Notes: a model not told the origin generated them from the letters alone. A stretch of 64,000 bases of DNA from Amnibacterium setariae (GCF_003581425.1 NZ_QXTG01000002.1:992001-1056000); one strand, 5' to 3'; counted from the first letter of the stretch, positions 7,767-19,964 are shown. Numbers and translations: made by a program.

Positions 7767-8600
7767 GTGCCCATCCGCCTCCCTCGTCGCGCGCTCGCGG
7801 CGATCGGGGCACTGCTCGTGACGGCCGCGATGGCGGGCTGCGCCGCGTCCTCCACCGAGGTCCCCGGGGCGCGACCCGTCGTCGCGGCGACGCCCGTCGC
7901 GGAGCCCGCCGACCTCCGTGCCGCCGGCGCCCGGCTGGTCGACGACGCGCGGTCCGCCTCCCTCGTGATCGTGCCGAAGCGGCCGAACGGCGGCCTCGTC
8001 GTCTTCCTCCACGGCTGGGGGCAGACGCGCTGGTCGCTGCTGAGCCGGCGCGAGGAGGCCGGCGTCGCGCACGCGGTCAGCGAGGCGGGGTTCACGATCC
8101 TCGCCGCCGACGGGCTCGGGAAGGCCTGGGGCGACCCCGCGAGCCTCGACGACTACCAGGACCTCATCACCCGCACGAAGAGCACCTACCGCCTGCGCGA
8201 CGTGTTCCTCATGGGCGAGTCGATGGGCGGTCTCGCCACCATGCAGCTCGCGCGCCGGCTGCCCGACGTGCGGGCCGCGACGGCGTGGTTCCCCGTGTGC
8301 GACCTCCGCACCATGCACCAGCCGCGGTTCCAGGAGTCGATCCGCGACGCGTGGCGGGGACGCAGCCGTGCCGCCGTCTCGCCGGTGCGGGTCGGGGACA
8401 CGCCCCTGCTCGTCTGGGCGTCGCCCGCCGACACCGTCGTGAACGCGACCACGAACGCGGCGGTGTGCGTCGCCGAGGCGAAGGCGGCCGGCGCCGACGT
8501 CACCTACTTCCGCACCACCGGCGAGCACGGCGACCCGTCGAACTACCAGCCGACGACGGTCGTCACCTTCTTCGAGAAGTACCGCACCCCGGGCGCCTGA
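7767..8600 (+). CDS. Alpha/beta-hydrolase lipoprotein
   Basis: About 277 residues. The N-terminus is a lipoprotein signal: basic PRR, a hydrophobic run, then AMAGC with the lipidated Cys near residue 22. The mature part has the alpha/beta-hydrolase oxyanion segment FLHGWGQ near residue 77 and the nucleophile elbow GESMGG near 152; a later ASPADTVV supplies the Asp and GEHGD the His. It is likely an exported esterase or peptidase anchored to the membrane. Start GTG 7767 is the only one that gives a complete signal peptide. Substrate unknown. Confidence 0.82.
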   Translation: MPIRLPRRALAAIGALLVTAAMAGCAASSTEVPGARPVVAATPVAEPADLRAAGARLVDDARSASLVIVPKRPNGGLVVFLHGWGQTRWSLLSRREEAGVAHAVSEAGFTILAADGLGKAWGDPASLDDYQDLITRTKSTYRLRDVFLMGESMGGLATMQLARRLPDVRAATAWFPVCDLRTMHQPRFQESIRDAWRGRSRAAVSPVRVGDTPLLVWASPADTVVNATTNAAVCVAEAKAAGADVTYFRTTGEHGDPSNYQPTTVVTFFEKYRTPGA

Positions 8601-8611
8601 CCCGCGCCTCG

Positions 8612-9340
8612 TCAGAGGTGCCGGAGGAAGGCTCGCGGCGCGGCGAGGAAGGCGCGCCACTGCTGCACGAGGTCGGTGTCCTCCCACCGGGTCCGTCGGA
8701 GGCCGTGCTCCCCGACCTCGAGCACGTCCGCGCCGGGCAGCCCAGCGAGCAGCGGCGAGTGGGTCGACAGCAGCACCTGGTTCCGGTCGTCCTCGAGCAG
8801 GTCGACGAGGTGCGCGAGCAGCGCCATGCAGCCGGAGAAGGACAGCGCGCTCTCCGGCTCGTCGAGCACCCAGAGGCCGGTTCCGGCGAACCGGCTCCGG
8901 AGCAGGGCGAGGAACGACTCGCCGTGGCTGATCTCGTGGAAGCGGGGGTCGGGCGGACCGTACGGGCTCGACCCGACCTGCTCGAGGTACGTGAAGACGC
9001 CGTGCATCGTCTCGGCGCGGAGGAAGTAGCCGAAGCGCCCCGAGCCGCCGTTCCGGACGAGGGTCAGGTGCTCGTGGAGCTGGGACTCGCTCGGCCTGGT
9101 CGCGTGCAGCGTGTTCGGCGAGCCGCCCTCCGGCGACAGCCCGTAGGCGATCGCGACCGCCTCGACGAGCGTCGACTTCCCCGCCCCGTTCTCACCGACG
9201 AGCACGGTCGCGCGTCCGAGGTCGAGGCCCTCGCTCAGCAGCTGCTGCACGGCGGGGATGGTCGCGGGCCACGCTCGCCGGTCGATCGGAACCGCGTTCG
9301 CCTCGACGCGGCGGACGGGGAACCGCAGGAAGGCGGTCAT
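8612..9340 (-). CDS. Small AAA ATPase (ABC-type ATPase, chromosome segregation-like)
   Basis: A 242-residue stand-alone ATPase. Walker A GENGAGKST is near residues 48-56, a signature-like SHGESFLALL near 145, Walker B LWVLDEPESALS near 162-173, and the switch His in STHSPLL near 199. This is the AAA-family protein (Pfam AAA_21/AAA_23 type) related to ABC ATPases but without a transporter partner. It overlaps the upstream GNAT gene by ATGA, so the two form an operon. Its cellular role is unknown; related proteins occur both as housekeeping ATPases and in defence pairs, and nothing here decides. Confidence 0.8.
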   Translation of the reverse strand: MTAFLRFPVRRVEANAVPIDRRAWPATIPAVQQLLSEGLDLGRATVLVGENGAGKSTLVEAVAIAYGLSPEGGSPNTLHATRPSESQLHEHLTLVRNGGSGRFGYFLRAETMHGVFTYLEQVGSSPYGPPDPRFHEISHGESFLALLRSRFAGTGLWVLDEPESALSFSGCMALLAHLVDLLEDDRNQVLLSTHSPLLAGLPGADVLEVGEHGLRRTRWEDTDLVQQWRAFLAAPRAFLRHL

Positions 9341-9843
9341 CGCAGCAGGCGGCCGTAGAGGCTGGTGTCGGCGTCGAGGTCGTGCTGCAGCTCGATCCAG
9401 CCGAGCCGCTCGTAGAGCCGGCGGGCCGGGCTCGGGCGTCGTCCGGTGCCGAGCAGCGCGCACGGCTCCGGTCGGTCGGCGACGAGCGCCGTCATCAGGG
9501 CCGCGCCGATCCCCCGCCCGCGCGCCTCCGGCAGCACCGCGAGCTCGACGACCTCGAGGTGGCCGCCGAGCCAGGTGTCGGCGAGCTCCGACGAGACCCG
9601 TTCGGCCACGTGCTCGTGCCACCACTGCCCGCGGTCCCCGGTGTACGCGTACGCGAACCCGACGAGCCGGCCCGCCTCCGCCGCGCCGACGAGGGTGAAG
9701 CCCTTCCGCGCGCGATGCATCGCGAGCTGCTCCTCGCGGAACCGCGGGTTCACCCCGAGCCCGTCCGCCGCGAACGCGGCCCGGTACACGGCGTCGACCG
9801 CGTCGTCCTCCGCGTCCGTCACCAGCTCGAACGTGCTCGGCAT
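9337..9843 (-). CDS. GNAT family N-acetyltransferase
   Basis: A 168-residue GNAT. The acetyl-CoA binding motif is LAVLPEARGRGIGAALM near residues 96-112, followed by ARRLYERLGW near 142-151, which are motifs A and B of the fold. Start ATG 9843 has GGAGGTGG upstream at good spacing and a TAGGGT -10 about 25 bases before it. It is coupled to the downstream ATPase by a 4-base overlap, an unusual pairing. Substrate not predictable. Confidence 0.85.
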   Translation of the reverse strand: MPSTFELVTDAEDDAVDAVYRAAFAADGLGVNPRFREEQLAMHRARKGFTLVGAAEAGRLVGFAYAYTGDRGQWWHEHVAERVSSELADTWLGGHLEVVELAVLPEARGRGIGAALMTALVADRPEPCALLGTGRRPSPARRLYERLGWIELQHDLDADTSLYGRLLR

Positions 9844-9866
9844 CGCCCACCTCCGCTCGCGACGCC

Positions 9867-9872
9867 ACCCTA
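9867..9872 (-). promoter_or_regulatory. -10 box for GNAT-ATPase operon
   Basis: TAGGGT on the minus strand (ACCCTA on plus), about 23 bases before the ATG at 9843, giving a short leader with a clear ribosome-binding site. The same hexamer precedes glgX, glgP and map. Confidence 0.45.
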
Positions 9873-9902
9873 GGAGCGGGCCGGCCGGTCCGCACGCTCG
9901 AG

Positions 9903-9964
9903 CTGCGCGCTGCAGTCGCAGCTGTGCGGGAGCGCTCGCGCGCAACTGGGACCGCAGCGCGCAG
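9903..9964. repeat. Long palindrome between divergent genes
   Basis: Arms 9903-9924 and 9943-9964 are 22 bases each, with two mismatches and one G-T pair; the outer 11 pairs are perfect (CTGCGCGCTGC with GCAGCGCGCAG). The loop is 18 bases. The element sits between the upstream ends of two divergent genes, so it is not placed as a terminator. Confidence 0.65.
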
Positions 9965-9977
9965 AGGAGGCCGCGGC

Positions 9978-9996
9978 GCGAGGATGGCGCGATGAC
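9978..9996 (+). promoter_or_regulatory. Start module, copy 1
   Basis: GCGAGGATGGCGCGATGAC spans a GAGGAT hexamer, six bases and the ATG at 9992. An almost identical copy at 10488-10506 (C to T at one base) precedes the internal ATG at 10502, exactly 510 bases later. Confidence 0.5.
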
Positions 9997-10924
9997 GACG
10001 ATGGTCCGCGAGGTCCTCGAGCCGGACGTCGACGCGCTGCAGGAGCTGCTCGAGGCCTGCACCGACCACACGCAGCAGGTGACCGGCTACCCGACCGGCC
10101 CGTCCGACGCCCTCAGCACGCTGCTGCAGGTTCCGGAGGGCGCCGCGGCCGATGCCAAGCGCGTGCTCGGAGCCTGGTGTGGTGGACGGCTCCTCGGCGT
10201 GGTCGACATCGTCCTCGCGCACCCCGACGCGCGGACGGCGACGATCGGGCTCCTCCTCGTGCACCCCGAGGCGCGCCGGGCGGGCCTCGGCGGCGCGCTG
10301 CAGTCCGGAGCCGCCCGCGTGGCGAGCACGGCCGGGCTCGACCGTCTGCGCGTCGGGGTGGTCGACACGGCAGCGCCCGGAGCAGCGGGGTTCCTCGAAC
10401 GGTCCGGGTGGATGCCCGAGGGCGATGCCGTGCCCTACCGGTACGACCGGCTGACCAGCATCGCGAGGCACTGGAGCGTGCCGGTCCGCGAGGATGGCGT
10501 GATGACGTCCGAGCAGGGGTACGGCGACGACCACGAGTCCGGCTGGTCGTTCGGGCTGCACCACGTGCTGCTCGCGATCCCGGCCGGCTCCGAGGACGCG
10601 CTCCGCGCCTTCTACCTCGGTGTGCTCGGCATGGCGGAGGTGGCCAAGCCGCCCGCGCTCGCCGCGCGCGGCGGCCTCTGGGTGCGGGCGGACCGGCTCG
10701 AGCTGCACCTCGGCGTCGAGGCGGACTTCCGGCCGGCGAAGAAGGCGCACCCGGGCATCCGCGTGCGGGACCTCGACGCGCTGGTGCGGCACCTCGAGGC
10801 GAACGGCGTCGCCGTCGAGCGGGACGAGTCGCTGTTCCCCGGCCACCGCCGGTGCTACGCGGCCGATCCGGTCGGCAACCGCCTGGAGTTCATCGAGCGC
10901 GACGGCACCGTCCCCTCCTGGTGA
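9992..10924 (+). CDS. In-frame GNAT acetyltransferase-VOC domain fusion
   Basis: One open frame of 310 codons encodes two complete domains. Residues 1-155 are a GNAT, with the acetyl-CoA motif LLLVHPEARRAGLGGALQ near 89-106. Residues 171-310 are a VOC/glyoxalase-like domain (GLHHVLLAIPAGSEDALRAF, then DPVGNRLEFIE at the end). Met171 (base 10502) is preceded by the same 19-base module that precedes the first ATG (18 of 19 bases identical), so the VOC part looks like a formerly separate gene whose upstream neighbour lost its stop. It may be made as a fusion, as two products, or both. Confidence 0.7.
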   Translation: MTTMVREVLEPDVDALQELLEACTDHTQQVTGYPTGPSDALSTLLQVPEGAAADAKRVLGAWCGGRLLGVVDIVLAHPDARTATIGLLLVHPEARRAGLGGALQSGAARVASTAGLDRLRVGVVDTAAPGAAGFLERSGWMPEGDAVPYRYDRLTSIARHWSVPVREDGVMTSEQGYGDDHESGWSFGLHHVLLAIPAGSEDALRAFYLGVLGMAEVAKPPALAARGGLWVRADRLELHLGVEADFRPAKKAHPGIRVRDLDALVRHLEANGVAVERDESLFPGHRRCYAADPVGNRLEFIERDGTVPSW

Positions 10925-10926
10925 TC

Positions 10927-10977
10927 CCGTTTCGAAGGAGACCTCGCGCCGACCAGCCGAGGACTCCTTCAAAACGG
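10927..10977. repeat. GAAGGAG palindrome, copy 1 (terminator position)
   Basis: Arms 10927-10946 (CCGTTTCGAAGGAGACCTCG) and 10958-10977 pair at 18 of 20 positions around an 11-base loop. It begins two bases after the GNAT-VOC stop and lies between convergent genes, so it could terminate both. A sister copy is at 11763-11813. Confidence 0.7.
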
Positions 10978-11001
10978 AATGGAGCGGAGCGGACGCGGCG
11001 C

Positions 11002-11666
11002 TCAGCCGTGCGAAGCCGCGAGCGCGACCGCGCAGCCGAGGGCGAGGACGGACCAGACGCCGTAGGCCGTCCACGACAGCGCGCGGGTCCGTCGGACGCG
11101 GCGGCCTCCCGACGTCTCCGCGTCGATGGCCGCGGCCTCCCGACGCAGCGCGGCTCGGTCCACCGCGAGCTGGGTGGTCAGGGCGGCCGCGGGGATCACG
11201 GCGATCAGCGCCTGGACCGCCATCCCGAACGCGATCTGCCACACGACGGCCGACAGGGCGCTGAACGGGGTCGCTTCGTCGGACGCGATGCCGGCTCCGA
11301 CGAGCACGGTCTCCGTCGCCCGGGCGAGGCCGAGCGAGCCCGCGATCGTGAGGAGGACGATCGCCAGCCACCGGTCCGCCCGCCGGAGCGGGGTCTCGAC
11401 CAGCGCGGCACCGGCTCCCGGCACGACCGGGGCGGAGGCGGCACCGCGCTGCCTCGCGAGGAGCACCGCTCGGACGACGACGCCGTACGCGAAGCCGACC
11501 GGCACGAGGAGCAGGGCGCCAGGAGCACGAGGGGCGCGAGCAGCATCGCCAGGCCGCCGAGCAGCCAGGACGCGACGACCCATCCGACGACGACCGCATC
11601 GGCGATCAGCGCCCGGCGACCGTCGCGCCGGGGCGCACGGACCGGGAGCGGCGCGATCGCGGTCAT
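11002..11666 (-). pseudogene. Membrane protein gene with a one-base frameshift
   Basis: The ATG at 11666 begins a frame with a basic N-terminus and two hydrophobic segments that ends out of phase; the rest of the protein (three more hydrophobic segments ending in ALSWTAYGVWSVLALGCAVA) is in the next frame, down to the stop at 11002. Adding one C to the minus-strand run near 11514-11516 joins the halves into a continuous 221-residue protein reading LLAPLLLVPVGFAYG across the junction. It could be a sequencing error, a phase-variable tract or a true pseudogene. Family not recognised. Confidence 0.65.
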
Positions 11667-11762
11667 GGCCGGAGGCTAGCCGACGCCCGGGCAGCCGCGA
11701 GCAGACGTCCGGACGGCACCGAGCCCGCGCTCGGGCGCCGTTCGACCCCTCGCCTTGCCGAA

Positions 11763-11813
11763 TCGTTTTGAAGGAGTTCTCGCCTCGATCGCGCGAGAAC
11801 TCCTTCAGAACGG
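11763..11813. repeat. GAAGGAG palindrome, copy 2 (terminator position)
   Basis: Arms 11763-11782 (TCGTTTTGAAGGAGTTCTCG) and 11794-11813 pair fully if two G-U pairs are allowed, with an 11-base loop. It lies nine bases beyond the gatB stop and is homologous in both arms, but not in the loop, to the copy at 10927-10977. Confidence 0.75.
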
Positions 11814-11821
11814 AAGGCGGG

Positions 11822-13345
11822 TCAGGCCTGTGCCCGCTCCAGCACGAGCTCGCGGACGCGGGCGGCGTCGGCCTGGCCGCGCATCGCCTTCATGACCGCG
11901 CCGATCACGGCGCCGGCCGCCTGGACCTTGCCGTCCTTGATCTTCTGCAGGACGTCGGGCTGGCTCGCGAGCGCCTCGTCGATCGCGGCGATCAGCGCCG
12001 AGTCGTCGGAGACGACCTTCAAGCCGCGCGCCTGCACGACCTCCTCCGGCGAGCCCTCACCGGCGACGACGAGCTCGAGCACCTGGCGGGCCAGGCGGTC
12101 GGTCAGGTCGCCGTTCTCGGTGAGCGCGATCAGCTCGGAGACGTGCAGCGGCGAGACGAGCGTGCCCGGCTCGACGCCGCGCTGGTTCGCGATGCGGAGG
12201 ATCTCCCCCAACCACCACTTGCGCGCCTGCGCGGGGGCGGCGCCCTTCGACACCGTCTCCTCGAGCTCGGCGAGCACGCCGGCGTTGAGGATGTCGCGGA
12301 ACTCGCCGTCCGTGAACCCGTAGTCGGCCTGGAGGCGGCGACGGAACGCGGCGGGCGACTCGGGCAGCGCGGCGCGCAGCTCCTCGATGAGCGCGAGCGA
12401 CGGCTCGACCGGCAGCAGGTCCGGCTCCGGGAAGTACCGGTAGTCGTCCGCGTCGGACTTCGGGCGGCCCGCGCTCGTCGAGCCGGTGTCCTCGTGCCAG
12501 TGCCGGGTCTCCTGCACGATCGTGCCGCCCGCGGCGAGGATCGCGGCCTGCCGCTGGATCTCGTAGCGGACCGCGCGCTCGACGGAGCGGAGGCTGTTCA
12601 CGTTCTTCGTCTCGGTGCGGGTGCCGAGCCTCTCCTGGCCCCGCGGGCGGAGGGAGACGTTCGCGTCGCAGCGCAGGTTCCCGCGCTCCATGCGCGCCTC
12701 GGAGATGCCGAGCGAGCGGACGATGTCGCGGATCGTCGCGACGTACGCCTTCGCGATCTCCGGCGCGCGGTGCTCGGCGCCGAAGATCGGCTTGGTGACG
12801 ATCTCGACGAGCGGGACACCGGCGCGGTTGTAGTCGACGAGCGAGTGGTCCGCGCCCTGGATGCGGCCGGTGGCGCCGCCGACGTGCGTCAGCTTGCCGG
12901 CGTCCTCCTCCATGTGGGCGCGCTCGATCGGCACCGTCCAGAGCGTGCCGTCCTCGAGCTCGACCTCGACGGTGCCCTCGAACGCGATCGGCTCGTCGTA
13001 CTGGCTGATCTGGTAGTTCTTCCCGAGGTCCGGGTAGAAGTAGTTCTTCCGCGCGAACCGGCTCGTCGGCGCGATCGAGCATCCGAGCGCGAGCCCGAGC
13101 GAGATCGAGTACCGCACCGCCTCCGCGTTCACCACCGGCAGCGCGCCGGGCAGGCCCATGTCGACGGGCGCCACGAGGCTGTTCGGCACCGAGGAGTCGA
13201 CGCCGGGCGCCGCCGGGTTCGGGGCGGGCGAGAACATCTTGGTCGCCGTGGAGAGCTCCACGTGGACCTCGAAGCCGAGGACCGGCTCGAAGCGCTCCAG
13301 CGCCTCGTCGAAGTCCATCAGCACGTCCGTCGCGCCAGTCGCCAT
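11822..13345 (-). CDS. gatB: Aspartyl/glutamyl-tRNA amidotransferase subunit B
   Basis: A 507-residue GatB, normal length. The conserved GFEVHVEL is near residues 24-31, [12 protein letters not shown] near 110, [15 protein letters not shown] near 172-186, and the C-terminal helical YqeY-like tail with [19 protein letters not shown] binds tRNA. GatB kinases the mischarged aminoacyl-tRNA while GatA supplies ammonia. The start ATG overlaps the gatA stop by one base (TGATG). It is the last gene of gatCAB and is followed by a strong palindrome. Confidence 0.97.
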   Translation of the reverse strand: MATGATDVLMDFDEALERFEPVLGFEVHVELSTATKMFSPAPNPAAPGVDSSVPNSLVAPVDMGLPGALPVVNAEAVRYSISLGLALGCSIAPTSRFARKNYFYPDLGKNYQISQYDEPIAFEGTVEVELEDGTLWTVPIERAHMEEDAGKLTHVGGATGRIQGADHSLVDYNRAGVPLVEIVTKPIFGAEHRAPEIAKAYVATIRDIVRSLGISEARMERGNLRCDANVSLRPRGQERLGTRTETKNVNSLRSVERAVRYEIQRQAAILAAGGTIVQETRHWHEDTGSTSAGRPKSDADDYRYFPEPDLLPVEPSLALIEELRAALPESPAAFRRRLQADYGFTDGEFRDILNAGVLAELEETVSKGAAPAQARKWWLGEILRIANQRGVEPGTLVSPLHVSELIALTENGDLTDRLARQVLELVVAGEGSPEEVVQARGLKVVSDDSALIAAIDEALASQPDVLQKIKDGKVQAAGAVIGAVMKAMRGQADAARVRELVLERAQA

Positions 13346-14901
13346 CAGCGGGTGCCTCCGTCCGGTTCGGTGCCGAACCCGGGCGGCGGCACGGGTCGGC
13401 CGAGCTTCGGCGCGCGGGACAGCAGCGGCGCGCCCCACTCCGCCTCGAGCAGCGCCTCCACGGTCGCGCCCACCCGGTACAGGCGGGCGTCCTCGCGGGC
13501 GGGCGCCATGAGCTGCAGCCCGACGGGCAGGCCGTCCTCCGGCGCGAGGCCGATCGGGAGGCTCATGCCCGGGATGCCCGCGAGGTTCGCGGGGATCGTC
13601 GTCACGTCGTTCAGGTACATCGCCAGCGGGTCGTCGACCTTCTCGCCGAGCGGGAAGGCGGTCGTCGGCGCGGACGGCGACACGAGCACGTCGGCCTGCT
13701 CGAACGCCGCGGTGAAGTCGCGCTGCACGAGCGTCCGCACCTGCTGCGCGCTGCCGTAGTAGGCGTCGTAGTAGCCGGCCGAGAGCGCGTAGGTGCCGAG
13801 GATGACGCGGCGCTTCACCTCCGGCCCGAAGCCCGCCTCGCGGCTGAGCGCCATGACCTGCTCGGTGGTCGAGCGGCCCGGGTCGACGCGGAGGCCGAAT
13901 CGGACCGAGTCGTACTTCGCGAGGTTGCTCGACGCCTCCGCCGGGAGGATCAGGTAGTAGGCGCTGATCGCGTACTCGAAGTGCGGCGCCTGGACCTCGA
14001 CGATCTCCGCGCCCGCCTCGGCCATGCGCTTCAGCGCCTCGCCGAATCGCTGCCGCACGCCGCCCTGGAAGCCGGAGCCGTCGAGCTGGTGCACGACGCC
14101 GACGCGGACGCCCGCGAGCGAGCCCTCCGCCTTCCCGCGCCGCGCGGCGGCGGCCATCGACGGCCACTCGTCGGTGAGGCTCGTGGCGTCGTGCGGGTCG
14201 TGCCCGCCGATCACGTCGTGGATCAGCGCGGCGTCGAGCACCGTGCGGCTGACGGGCCCGACCTGGTCGAGGCTCGACGCGAGCGCGATGGAGCCGTACC
14301 GGCTCACGCCGCCGTAGGTGGGCTTGACGCCGACCGTGCCGGTGACGGCCGCGGGCTGGCGGATCGAGCCGCCGGTGTCCGAGCCGAGCGCGACGGGCGC
14401 CTCGAACGCGGCCACCGCGGCGGCGGACCCGCCGCCGGAGCCCCCGGGGATGCGGCTGAGGTCCCACGGGTTGTGGGTCGCGCCGTACGCGGAGTACTCG
14501 GTGGAGGAGCCCATCGCGAACTCGTCCATGTTCGTCTTGCCGAGCGGCACGAGCCCGGCGGCGCGGAGGCGCGCGACCGGGGTCGCGTCGTACGGCGGCA
14601 CCCAGCCCTCGAGGATCTTCGAGCCCGCCGTGGAGGGCATGTCGAGCGTGCAGAGCACGTCCTTGATCGCGACCGGCACGCCGGCGAGCGCGGACGGCGC
14701 GCGGCCCTCGGCGCGGAGCCGGTCGATCTCCTCCGCCCGCGTCAGCGCGGCCGGGCCGGCGACGTGGAGGAAGGCGTGCACGTCGGGCTCGACCTCGGCG
14801 ATCCGGTCGAGGTGCGCGCGGGTCGCCTCGACGCTCGAGACGTCGCCGGCGTCGAGGTGCTCGGCCAGCTCGGCCGCGGTCCACCGGGTCAGCTCGCTCA
14901 T
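13345..14901 (-). CDS. gatA: Aspartyl/glutamyl-tRNA amidotransferase subunit A
   Basis: A 518-residue amidase-signature enzyme. The catalytic triad is visible: Lys in [10 protein letters not shown] near residue 79, the cis-Ser in [12 protein letters not shown] near 176, and further glycine/serine-rich [14 protein letters not shown] near 154-167. It hydrolyses glutamine and channels ammonia to GatB. A GTG one codon upstream overlaps the gatC stop; ATG 14901, which shares TGATG with that stop, is preferred. Confidence 0.97.
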   Translation of the reverse strand: MSELTRWTAAELAEHLDAGDVSSVEATRAHLDRIAEVEPDVHAFLHVAGPAALTRAEEIDRLRAEGRAPSALAGVPVAIKDVLCTLDMPSTAGSKILEGWVPPYDATPVARLRAAGLVPLGKTNMDEFAMGSSTEYSAYGATHNPWDLSRIPGGSGGGSAAAVAAFEAPVALGSDTGGSIRQPAAVTGTVGVKPTYGGVSRYGSIALASSLDQVGPVSRTVLDAALIHDVIGGHDPHDATSLTDEWPSMAAAARRGKAEGSLAGVRVGVVHQLDGSGFQGGVRQRFGEALKRMAEAGAEIVEVQAPHFEYAISAYYLILPAEASSNLAKYDSVRFGLRVDPGRSTTEQVMALSREAGFGPEVKRRVILGTYALSAGYYDAYYGSAQQVRTLVQRDFTAAFEQADVLVSPSAPTTAFPLGEKVDDPLAMYLNDVTTIPANLAGIPGMSLPIGLAPEDGLPVGLQLMAPAREDARLYRVGATVEALLEAEWGAPLLSRAPKLGRPVPPPGFGTEPDGGTR

Positions 14902-15212
14902 CACTGCTCCTCGCCGAGGATGGCCGGCACGCGGAAGCGGCCGTCGGCCGCGTCAGGGGCGCCGGAGAGCACCTGCTGCTGCGTCAGCACCTCGCCGACG
15001 ACGTCGGCGCGCAGCACGTTGACGAGCGGGATCGGGTGGCTGGTCGCGGGCACGTCCGGCGTCGCGACCTCCTGCACCTTCTTCACCGAGTCCACGATCT
15101 GGTTCAGCTCGCCGGCGAGATGCTCGATCTCGGCCGGTTCGAGGGCGATGCGGGCGAGACCCGCGAGGTGCTGGACGTCGGCGACGGAGATCACCGGGGT
15201 GGCGTCGGGCAT
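14901..15212 (-). CDS. gatC: Aspartyl/glutamyl-tRNA amidotransferase subunit C
   Basis: A 103-residue Gat[16 protein letters not shown] near the N-terminus, [15 protein letters not shown] in the middle and LRADVV...[11 protein letters not shown] at the end, all standard for the small subunit that wraps around GatA. First gene of gatCAB. ATG 15212 is preceded by TAGGAT and seven bases, suggesting a leaderless operon message. Confidence 0.96.
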   Translation of the reverse strand: MPDATPVISVADVQHLAGLARIALEPAEIEHLAGELNQIVDSVKKVQEVATPDVPATSHPIPLVNVLRADVVGEVLTQQQVLSGAPDAADGRFRVPAILGEEQ

Positions 15213-15219
15213 GGATTCG

Positions 15220-15225
15220 ATCCTA
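15220..15225 (-). promoter_or_regulatory. -10 box for gatCAB
   Basis: TAGGAT on the minus strand (ATCCTA on plus), seven bases before the gatC ATG. No Shine-Dalgarno sequence fits between them. Confidence 0.5.
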
Positions 15226-15309
15226 TCGAGGCCCGCCGTGCGCCCCTCCCGCCGTCGCGCGGTCCCTGCGGCGACGCGCGGTCGGCATGCGGACCGCGGG
15301 ACGCCGCGG

Positions 15310-15908
15310 CTACCGCGCGACGGGCGGGGCCGCGAGCCAGGCGAGCAGCGGCTCGGTGACGAGCGCGGCGAGGAGGGCGTAGCCGGCGGCGTCCGGGTGG
15401 AAGCCGTCGCCCGAGTGCACGGGGCGCCGCCAGACGTCCGCCTCCGCCGTGGCGGCGAGGACGGGGACGAACGGGACGCCGAGCGCCGCGGCCTCCGCGG
15501 CGAGCGCCGCCTCGAGGAGGCGGAGGCGCTCGTTCTGCTCGTCGTCGTCGACCGCGGGCGGCCCGACGAGCAGGAGCGGGACGGGTGCGAGCCGCCGCTG
15601 CGCCTCGCGGAGGGCGTCGACCGCTGCGGCGGGCGGCAGCCCGACGTCGGGATGCGTGTCGTTCGCGCCGAACGACAGGACGACGCGCGGGTCCTCGGCG
15701 GCCGTCAGGCGGGGCCGCGCCTCGATGGCGAGCCGCCGGACCGTCTGCACGGACGTCGCGCCGCGCACGCCGAGGTTGTAGGCGGTCAGGTCCATGCCCC
15801 GCGCGATCCCGGCGGCCGCGACCCGGCCGACCCAGCCGAGCGCGGCCTCGTCCCCGGTGCCGGCCACGAGGGAGTCGCCCGCGAAGCAGACGCGCACGTC
15901 CCGCACGG

Positions 15909-15912
<4 letters not shown>
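15310..15912 (-). CDS. GDSL/SGNH-family esterase
   Basis: A 200-residue SGNH hydrolase. Block I is CFAGDSLVAGTG near residues 8-19 (Ser nucleophile), block III is SFGANDTHPD near 80-89 (Asn) and block V is GDGFHPDAAGY near 173-183 (Asp-His). No signal peptide, so a cytoplasmic lipase/esterase or acyl-thioesterase. The GTG start overlaps the upstream GNAT stop by GTGA, making it the last gene of a ligA-GNAT-esterase operon. Confidence 0.85.
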
Positions 15913-18778
<2,866 letters not shown>

Positions 18779-19876
18779 TCAGGTAGCGGGCACCGCGGCG
18801 ACCGTGCGGTCGACCGTGATCTGACCGAGCACGCGCGTGCCGTCGTAGAGCACCGCGCTCTGCCCCGGGGCGAGCCCGAGGATCGGCTCGTCCGGCCGCA
18901 CGACGAGCTCGGCGCCCTCGAAGGCCGCCGTCGCCGGCACCGGTTCGGCGTGCGCGCGCACCTGCACGTCGCAGCGGAACATGTCCGCGCCGGGCCGCGG
19001 ACCGGCCCACGACATCCGCGCCCCGGCGAGCGCGCCGACCGCGAGCGCCTCCTTCGGCCCGACCACCACGGTGTTCGACGCGGGCTTCACCTCGAGCACG
19101 AACCGCGGGCGACCGTCGGGCGCCGGTCGCGTCAGGGAGAGCCCCCGGCGCTGGCCCACCGTGTAGGCGAGCGCGCCGTCGTGCCGGCCGACCTCCGCGC
19201 CCGTCTCGTCGACCACCGGGCCGGCCTCGCTGCCGAGCCGGCCGGCGAGCCAGCCGCGGGTGTCGCCGTCGGGGATGAAGCAGATGTCGTGGCTGTCCGG
19301 CTTCGACGCCACGCGGAAGCCGCGCTCCGCCGCCTCCGAGCGCACGACCGCCTTCGACGGCGTCTCCCCCAGCGGGAACATCGCGTGCGCGAGCTGCTCG
19401 GCGGTCAGCACGCCGAGCACGTACGACTGGTCCTTCGCCTCGTCGGAGGCGCGGTGCAGCTCGCGCCGGCCGTCCGGCCCGGTGCGCACGACGGCGTAGT
19501 GCCCGGTGCAGACGGCGTCGAAGCCGAGCGCGACGGCGCGGTCGAGCAGCGCGGCGAACTTGATGCGCTCGTTGCAGCGCAGGCAGGGGTTCGGGGTGCG
19601 ACCGGCGGCGTACTCGGCGACGAAGTCGTCGACGACCTCCTCCGCGAACCGCGCGCTGAAGTCCCAGACGTAGAACGGGATGCCGATCCGGTCGGCGACG
19701 CGGCGGGCGTCCATCGCGTCCTCGATCGTGCAGCAGCCGCGCGCGCCGGTGCGGAGCGTGCCCGCGTTCCGGTTCAGCGCGAGGTGCACGCCGGTCACGT
19801 CGTGCCCCGCCTCGACGGCGCGCGCCGCGGCGACCGCGGAGTCGACGCCGCCGCTCATCGCCGCGAGCACCTTCAT
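18779..19876 (-). CDS. mnmA: tRNA-specific 2-thiouridylase
   Basis: A 365-residue MnmA. The PP-loop ATP motif SGGVDS is at residues 8-13, the first catalytic Cys is in NPCLRCNE near 99-106 and the second in [11 protein letters not shown] near 199; the C-terminal beta-barrel includes YTVGQRRGL near 241. It thiolates U34 of Lys, Glu and Gln tRNAs, using persulfide sulfur from a cysteine desulfurase; such a gene lies 2 kb upstream on the same strand, separated by the S53 peptidase gene. Confidence 0.96.
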   Translation of the reverse strand: MKVLAAMSGGVDSAVAAARAVEAGHDVTGVHLALNRNAGTLRTGARGCCTIEDAMDARRVADRIGIPFYVWDFSARFAEEVVDDFVAEYAAGRTPNPCLRCNERIKFAALLDRAVALGFDAVCTGHYAVVRTGPDGRRELHRASDEAKDQSYVLGVLTAEQLAHAMFPLGETPSKAVVRSEAAERGFRVASKPDSHDICFIPDGDTRGWLAGRLGSEAGPVVDETGAEVGRHDGALAYTVGQRRGLSLTRPAPDGRPRFVLEVKPASNTVVVGPKEALAVGALAGARMSWAGPRPGADMFRCDVQVRAHAEPVPATAAFEGAELVVRPDEPILGLAPGQSAVLYDGTRVLGQITVDRTVAAVPAT

Positions 19877-19917
19877 GCCGACCAGGCTCGCACGGTTCGG
19901 GCCCGCCCCGGCGCCGA

Positions 19918-19956
19918 CCTCCGTCTCGCAGGCAGGACGTGCCGACGAGACGGAGG
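19918..19956. terminator. Hairpin downstream of S53 peptidase gene
   Basis: CCTCCGTCTCG (19918-19928) and CGAGACGGAGG (19946-19956) form a perfect 11-bp stem with a 17-base loop, nine bases past the peptidase stop. No T-run follows on the minus strand, as is common in GC-rich actinobacteria. Confidence 0.6.
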
Positions 19957-19964
19957 CGACGACG

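Noticed and set aside
7594-7821. Small open frame in the 7.5-kb divergent gap
   Set aside because: No ribosome-binding site, composition like frame noise and overlap with the hydrolase signal-peptide region in another frame.
8612-9843. ATPase-GNAT operon considered as a defence or toxin-antitoxin pair
   Set aside because: Neither protein shows a nuclease, toxin or TOPRIM domain, and the GNAT lacks the features of toxic acetyltransferases with a DUF1778 partner. Ordinary metabolic genes are as likely.
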